The notes below the pieces were generated by a model that did not search any database, had not been told where the DNA came from, and worked only from the letters and a program-made list of their open reading frames with translations. Positions 5,976-9,229 of a DNA stretch of 9,229 bases are shown one piece after another (positions within the stretch are counted from its first letter, which is position 1; every line of letters starts with the position of its first letter). The stretch comes from CAYUNT01 sp964446285 (GTDB lineage Bacteria > Sumerlaeota > Sumerlaeia > SLMS01 > CAYUNT01), in contig CAYUNT010000181.1 in assembly GCA_964446285.1 (NCBI GenBank), forward strand, positions 1 to 9,229, read 5' to 3'. A program made the position numbers and the translations under genes.

Positions 5976-7235
5976 CAAGCAATCACAAACGCCGCCATTT
6001 CTTCTTCCGGTCCATCTTGCGAATCCTGTCCGTCCCCCCTCGAGTTCCAGTCCGTGCAAATTGGCGGCTTTCCCGCCGCGGCGCATCTGTCGCGTTTTAC
6101 AGGCGCAAGCGGCGTCGAGGAATGCCATATTGTAGTCCGCCCAAGGGAATCCGGGCCAATCGAGGCGCAACTCGAATGGATCGAACGCGCCTACAACAGC
6201 GCCCTCGATTGCGCGGGGCTGGACATGGGCACGGCGGTGTTCCGGCGGTTTTTTTGCAGCGATTTGTCGAATCAGGCCGCGGCGCTGGAAGCCAGCCCCA
6301 TCGCCAACTCCGGCGCACGAGAGAGCCTTGCGGGGCAGGACGGCCCTTGCGCCATGTCGTGGGTGCGCCAGCCTCCCGCCCCGCCGGTGAAGGTGGCGCT
6401 TTGGGCCTGGCACATTCGCGATCCGCGCGGCCCGCTCGAAAAATCGGGCGGACGCTCGGGACTGGCGCTTCGGCGCGGCTCGCTCACGCACTGCTGGACC
6501 GCGGGCATGGCTTCTCCGGCGGCCGAATCTACCGGAGTGCAAACGCGAAGCCTTCTTGAGAAATACGCGGGGCAACTTCACGCGCGCGGCATGACGCTCT
6601 CTGAAAACACAATCCGCACCTGGTTTTATCTCCAGAATATCGACGTGAATTACCGCGAATTCGCGGCGGCGCGGCGCGAACTCTTCGCGATGCATGGATT
6701 GACGCCCGGCACGCATTTCATCGCCAGCACGGGCATCGAGGGCGCCCACTCGAACCTTGACGCCAAGGTGGCGATGGACGCTTATGCGATTTCTGGAATA
6801 TGCCCTGGGCAAGTCGAGCATCTGGCCGCGCCCGAACATCTCAGCCCCACGCACATTTACGGCGTGACGTTTGAACGCGCGTCGTCCGTCGCTTGGCGCG
6901 ACCGCAAACAGGTATTCATCTCAGGCACAGCGAGTATCGACCGCTTCGGACAGATCATGCATCCGGGCAACGTGGAACGCCAGCTCGGGCGGACGCTCGA
7001 AAACATCGAGGCGCTGCTTGGGCGCGCCGGGGCGTCGATCACGGACATGGCTGTTTTCCTTGTATATATTCGCGATCCGGGCGATTACGAAATTGCCTGG
7101 CGCATGATGCGCGAACGATTTGGCGACGCCCCCGTCGAAGTCCTCACCGCTCCCGTCTGCCGTCCCGGATGGCTCATCGAGGTCGAAGGAATGGCCATCA
7201 TTCACGCCTCGAATCCGGAGTTGCCAGAGTTTTAG
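5973..7235 (+). CDS. Two-domain Rid (YjgF/YER057c/UK114) family protein, chorismatase-like
   Basis: A 420-residue protein. The C-terminal part (about 296-410) is a Rid-fold domain: YGVTFERASSVAW, VFISGTASID (314-323), HPGNVERQLGRTLENIEALL, VFLVYIRDPGDY (361-372) and VCRPGWLIEVEGMAI (395-409), where Arg and Glu match positions important in RidA proteins. The N-terminal half is also of the type seen in longer relatives (VFRRFFCSDLSNQ at 89-101, ENTIRTWFYLQNIDVNY at 211-227, THFIASTGIEGAH at 247-259). This two-part layout resembles the FkbO/Hyg5/XanB2 chorismatase group, which cleaves chorismate to hydroxybenzoates or dihydrodienes, and uncharacterised bacterial Rid proteins of similar size. RidA itself deaminates reactive enamines/imines but is only about 130 residues. 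No signal peptide is seen, so it is probably cytoplasmic. Chorismatase activity is a guess; the Rid fold is well supported. It is probably read through from the upstream genes. Confidence 0.78.
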   Translation: MQAITNAAISSSGPSCESCPSPLEFQSVQIGGFPAAAHLSRFTGASGVEECHIVVRPRESGPIEAQLEWIERAYNSALDCAGLDMGTAVFRRFFCSDLSNQAAALEASPIANSGARESLAGQDGPCAMSWVRQPPAPPVKVALWAWHIRDPRGPLEKSGGRSGLALRRGSLTHCWTAGMASPAAESTGVQTRSLLEKYAGQLHARGMTLSENTIRTWFYLQNIDVNYREFAAARRELFAMHGLTPGTHFIASTGIEGAHSNLDAKVAMDAYAISGICPGQVEHLAAPEHLSPTHIYGVTFERASSVAWRDRKQVFISGTASIDRFGQIMHPGNVERQLGRTLENIEALLGRAGASITDMAVFLVYIRDPGDYEIAWRMMRERFGDAPVEVLTAPVCRPGWLIEVEGMAIIHASNPELPEF

Positions 7236-7578
7236 GGTGAGAGTTGTGGGTTGTGAGTTGCGGGTTGTGAGTGAAGAGATGGGATGTGGCCAGGGATCGG
7301 TGAACAGCAATCAGTCCTTACGTCCTTTGGGTCCCTTTCGTCCTTTCCATTCCTTCCTTCCTCCTTCTTTCTTCGCTCACAACCCGCAACTCTCCCCCAT
7401 TTCGCGCCTCATTTCTCTATATTTTCCCTGACATGATGATCGACTTGACGCCGCCAGAATTCGCCCAATGAATCGGCGAGCGAAATCGCGCGCGAAACCC
7501 GGAACAATGCATTGTGTAACTCGTGCATTATCAATGTTGTGTGTAATTGTTTGTTTTTCCGCTTTGCGTATCTGACTC
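7236..7578. other. Non-coding intergenic region between the Rid-family gene and the gyrB promoter
   Basis: No credible gene is seen on either strand. The first 157 bases are the inverted-repeat structure described separately. From about 7430 to 7578 the sequence becomes less G+C-rich towards the gyrB promoter. It includes a perfect 12-bp palindrome, ACAATGCATTGT, at 7504-7515, followed by repeated TGCATT and GTGTAA words (7509-7545) that could bind a regulator. No tRNA or other RNA gene is recognised. Confidence 0.6.
7241..7392. repeat. Long inverted repeat with tandem 14-nt units and inner 9-nt units
   Basis: Two 14-nt tandem units (7241-7254, 7255-7268; GAGTTGYGGGTTGT) start five bases after the Rid stop codon. 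The segment 7255-7276 is the reverse complement of 7371-7392 over all 22 nt, except for one G-U pair. The 94-nt loop holds a pyrimidine-rich run with 9-nt periodicity from about 7315 to 7350 (units like GTCCTTTGG), which is the spacer repeat of 5922-5975 in the opposite orientation. It may act as a 3'-end hairpin for the upstream transcript, but no terminal U-tract follows. Confidence 0.7.
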
Positions 7579-7608
7579 TTGACAGCGTTTAGGGTTCTGG
7601 GCAACAAT
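7579..7608 (+). promoter_or_regulatory. Putative sigma70-type promoter of gyrB
   Basis: A perfect -35 TTGACA (7579-7584) is followed after 18 nt by AACAAT (7603-7608), matching four of six positions of the -10 consensus. It lies at the end of an AT-richer stretch. Transcription would start near 7615, giving a gyrB leader of about 165 nt. Confidence 0.55.
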
Positions 7609-7623
7609 GTCGCGATTGTGAAT

Positions 7624-7648
7624 GCCGGAGAGCCAAAAAATCTCCGGC
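7624..7648 (+). other. Perfect 8-bp hairpin at the 5' end of the gyrB leader
   Basis: GCCGGAGA (7624-7631) pairs exactly with TCTCCGGC (7641-7648) across a 9-nt A-rich loop. It lies about 10 nt after the predicted transcription start. Without a U-tract it is not a typical terminator; it may protect the 5' end or be part of the leader fold. Confidence 0.6.
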
Positions 7649-7687
7649 GGAATACATGGCCTGCCGCACGGCCCAGTCGAACCCGTC

Positions 7688-7772
7688 GCCGGCTGATGCA
7701 CGTTGAGGGCGGGACTTGGTGAAAATCCCGGTCCGGCCCGCCGCTGACGCCCCCGCAGAATACCGGCAGGAG
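7688..7772 (+). promoter_or_regulatory. Structured gyrB leader resembling a cobalamin riboswitch core
   Basis: GGCGGG (7708-7713) pairs with CCCGCC (7737-7742). Between them lies GGTGAAAATCC (7718-7728), and the 3' side continues CCCGCCGCTG (7737-7746). Order and wording match the conserved core of cobalamin riboswitches (GGGAA, GGTGNAAATCC, then CCCGCNNCTG). A short outer stem GCCGG (7688-7692)/CCGGC (7763-7767) encloses the core. It ends in CAGGAG (7767-7772), which recalls the GCCAGGAGACC box and overlaps the gyrB ribosome binding site. The middle domain of a full element is nearly absent and the terminal box is degenerate. It could be a reduced riboswitch, a relic or a chance likeness. 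Confidence 0.35.
7768..7772 (+). promoter_or_regulatory. gyrB ribosome binding site
   Basis: AGGAG ends 9 nt before the ATG at 7782 and fixes that start. It sits directly after the 3' strand of the outer leader stem, so folding of the leader could affect its accessibility. Confidence 0.75.
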
Positions 7773-7781
7773 TGAGGTTTC

Positions 7782-9229
7782 ATGTCAGGCAAATCACGCA
7801 AGGCAGAAGATGCGCCGTCTGCTCCGGAACTCGCCTTATCCGCAGACGACGCCGATTTCCCCGAGGCGCAAATCTCCGCGAAAAACTCCGCCCGATACGA
7901 GGCGGATTCGATCCAGGTGCTCGAAGGTCGCGAGGCGGTCCGCAAGCGACCGGCCATGTATATCTCGAACACGGACGCCCTTGGGCTTCACCACCTTGTA
8001 TATGAGGTGGTTGACAACTCTGTGGACGAGGCCATGGCGGGTTATTGCGACCGCATTCAAGTCATCATCCATATCGATAACTCGATTACGGTGTTTGACA
8101 ACGGCCGCGGCATCCCGGTCGGCCCCCACCCGAAATACCCGGACAAATCCGCGGCGGAAGTGGCCCTTACTATGCTCCATGCCGGCGGCAAGTTCGAGCA
8201 CGAGGCCTACAAATACTCGGGCGGTCTGCATGGCGTAGGCGTTTCGGTGGTGAACTTTCTCTCGGAATGGCTTGAGGTCGAAATCAAGCGCGAGGGCGCC
8301 ACGTGGTTCATGCGCTTCGAGGACGGCGGGCGCCCGGTGCGTCCGCTCGAAAAAATCGGCCGCACAAACAAATGCGGCACAAAGGTTCGATTCCGTGCGG
8401 ATCCACGCATCTTCAACACTGTGGATTTTTCGTTCGAGACGCTCTCGAACCGCTTGCGCGAACTGGCCTTTCTGAACGCCGGAATCACGATTGGCATCGA
8501 GGACGAGCGTTCGGGCAAAGCGCACACCTTCCGTTATGTTGGCGGTATTCGCGAGTTTGTGGCGCACTTGAACAAGGGCAAATCGCTCATCTTCCCAACG
8601 CCCCTGCATTTTATCAAAACGCGCCAATACTCACGCGCCGACGGCAAGGAAGACGAGATCATCTGCGAGGTTTCGATCCAGTATAACGACTCGTTCGACG
8701 ACCAGGTATATACGTTCGCGAACAACATCAATACTCGCGACGGCGGCATGCACCTGACGGGATTCCGCAAGGCGCTGACGGCCACGATCAACAAATACGC
8801 GCAGAAAAACGACCTCCTGAAAAAGCTCAAAGAGGGCCTGAACGGCGAAGACATGCGCGAAGGCCTGGTCGCCGTCATTTCCGTGAAAATCTCTGATCCT
8901 CAATTCGAGGGCCAGAACAAGGGCAAATTGCTCAACTCGGAAGTCTCGGGCCTCGTCGAGCAGATCGTGAACGAAGGCCTCGGCGAGTGGCTTGAGGAAA
9001 ATCCGCGCGAGGCGCGCCGCATCATCGAAAAAGTCACGCTGGCGGCGCAGGCGCGCATCGCCGCCCGCAAAAGCCGTGAAATCGTTCGCAAATCCGCGAT
9101 GGAAGGCGGCGGCTTGCCGGGGAAACTCGCCGATTGTTCGGAAAAAGGCCCCGATACCGAACTCTATCTCGTCGAGGGCGATTCGGCGGGCGGTTCGGCC
9201 AAACAAGGGCGCGACCGCCATTTCCAGGC
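7782..9229 (+). CDS. gyrB: DNA gyrase subunit B, 3'-truncated by window edge
   Basis: The first 482 residues are present and the frame is open to the window end. GyrB is the ATPase subunit of DNA gyrase, which with GyrA introduces negative supercoils. After a 40-residue acidic, probably flexible N-terminal extension comes the GHKL ATPase domain: SIQVLEGREAVRKRPAMYIS (43-62), YEVVDNSVDEAMAG (74-87; Glu75 and Asn79 match E. coli Glu42 and Asn46), DNGRGIP (106-112; Asp106) and the lid GGLHGVGVSVVN (147-158). The transducer domain has FANNINTRDGG (312-322) and GQNKGKL (377-383), where Lys380 matches the ATP-contacting Lys337. TOPRIM begins with LVEGDSAGGSAKQG (463-476), Glu465 being the catalytic acid. 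The HPKYPDKSAAEVALTMLHAGGKF segment favours GyrB over ParE. No dnaA, dnaN or recF precedes it, so it is outside the classical origin cluster as far as seen. Confidence 0.95.
   Translation, partial: MSGKSRKAEDAPSAPELALSADDADFPEAQISAKNSARYEADSIQVLEGREAVRKRPAMYISNTDALGLHHLVYEVVDNSVDEAMAGYCDRIQVIIHIDNSITVFDNGRGIPVGPHPKYPDKSAAEVALTMLHAGGKFEHEAYKYSGGLHGVGVSVVNFLSEWLEVEIKREGATWFMRFEDGGRPVRPLEKIGRTNKCGTKVRFRADPRIFNTVDFSFETLSNRLRELAFLNAGITIGIEDERSGKAHTFRYVGGIREFVAHLNKGKSLIFPTPLHFIKTRQYSRADGKEDEIICEVSIQYNDSFDDQVYTFANNINTRDGGMHLTGFRKALTATINKYAQKNDLLKKLKEGLNGEDMREGLVAVISVKISDPQFEGQNKGKLLNSEVSGLVEQIVNEGLGEWLEENPREARRIIEKVTLAAQARIAARKSREIVRKSAMEGGGLPGKLADCSEKGPDTELYLVEGDSAGGSAKQGRDRHFQ

Noticed and set aside
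4758..6854. 698-codon open frame on the - strand spanning two genes
   Set aside because: It covers the antisense of both the PPC-domain and Rid genes plus their spacer, has no recognisable domain, and both + strand genes carry clear family motifs.
7670..7700. tRNA-like T-arm wording (AGTCGAACCC)
   Set aside because: No matching acceptor, D or anticodon stems can be drawn around it.
7656..7706. Possible 16-residue leader peptide (ATG at 7656, TGA at 7704-7706) in the gyrB leader
   Set aside because: Only a weak GGCGGA precedes it, there is no diagnostic residue run as in attenuators, and short frames are expected by chance.

Overview
The window (about 60% G+C by eye) reads as chromosomal DNA of an uncultured bacterium from the planctomycete/Verrucomicrobia/Lentisphaerae neighbourhood, or a nearby lineage such as Sumerlaeota or Hydrogenedentes. 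The reason is the first gene block: a DUF1549/DUF1553 protein, a Tat-exported DUF1501 protein and a secreted protein with two PPC domains. This trio is characteristic of those phyla. The phylum cannot be fixed from the sequence alone.

Layout, all genes on the + strand: (1) 1-1641, 3' part of a DUF1549/DUF1553 gene whose start lies before the window; (2) 1760-3232, a DUF1501 (alkaline-phosphatase/sulfatase-fold) protein; (3) 3252-5918, a secreted TIG/PPC-domain protein whose Shine-Dalgarno lies immediately after the DUF1501 stop codon; (4) 5973-7235, a two-domain Rid-family (YjgF/UK114, chorismatase-like) protein; (5) a 546-base intergenic region with repeats, a sigma70-like promoter and a structured leader; (6) 7782 to the window end, gyrB, cut off at residue 482 within the TOPRIM domain.

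Genes 1-3 are probably co-transcribed and act in the cell envelope or periplasm. The Rid-family gene may be carried by the same transcript but is probably cytoplasmic. gyrB appears to have its own promoter and leader.

The most unusual content is repetitive DNA. A 33-nt unit with a 19-nt palindrome is inserted in frame three times in the linkers of two separate exported proteins, and its stem covaries between copies. A second class, purine-rich units of 8-9 nt, occurs in the spacers around genes 2 and 4. It also appears inside genes 2 and 3, where it encodes a Ser-rich and a Gly/Arg-rich linker. The gyrB leader contains a segment that closely resembles the conserved core of cobalamin riboswitches, which would be an unexpected regulator for gyrase.
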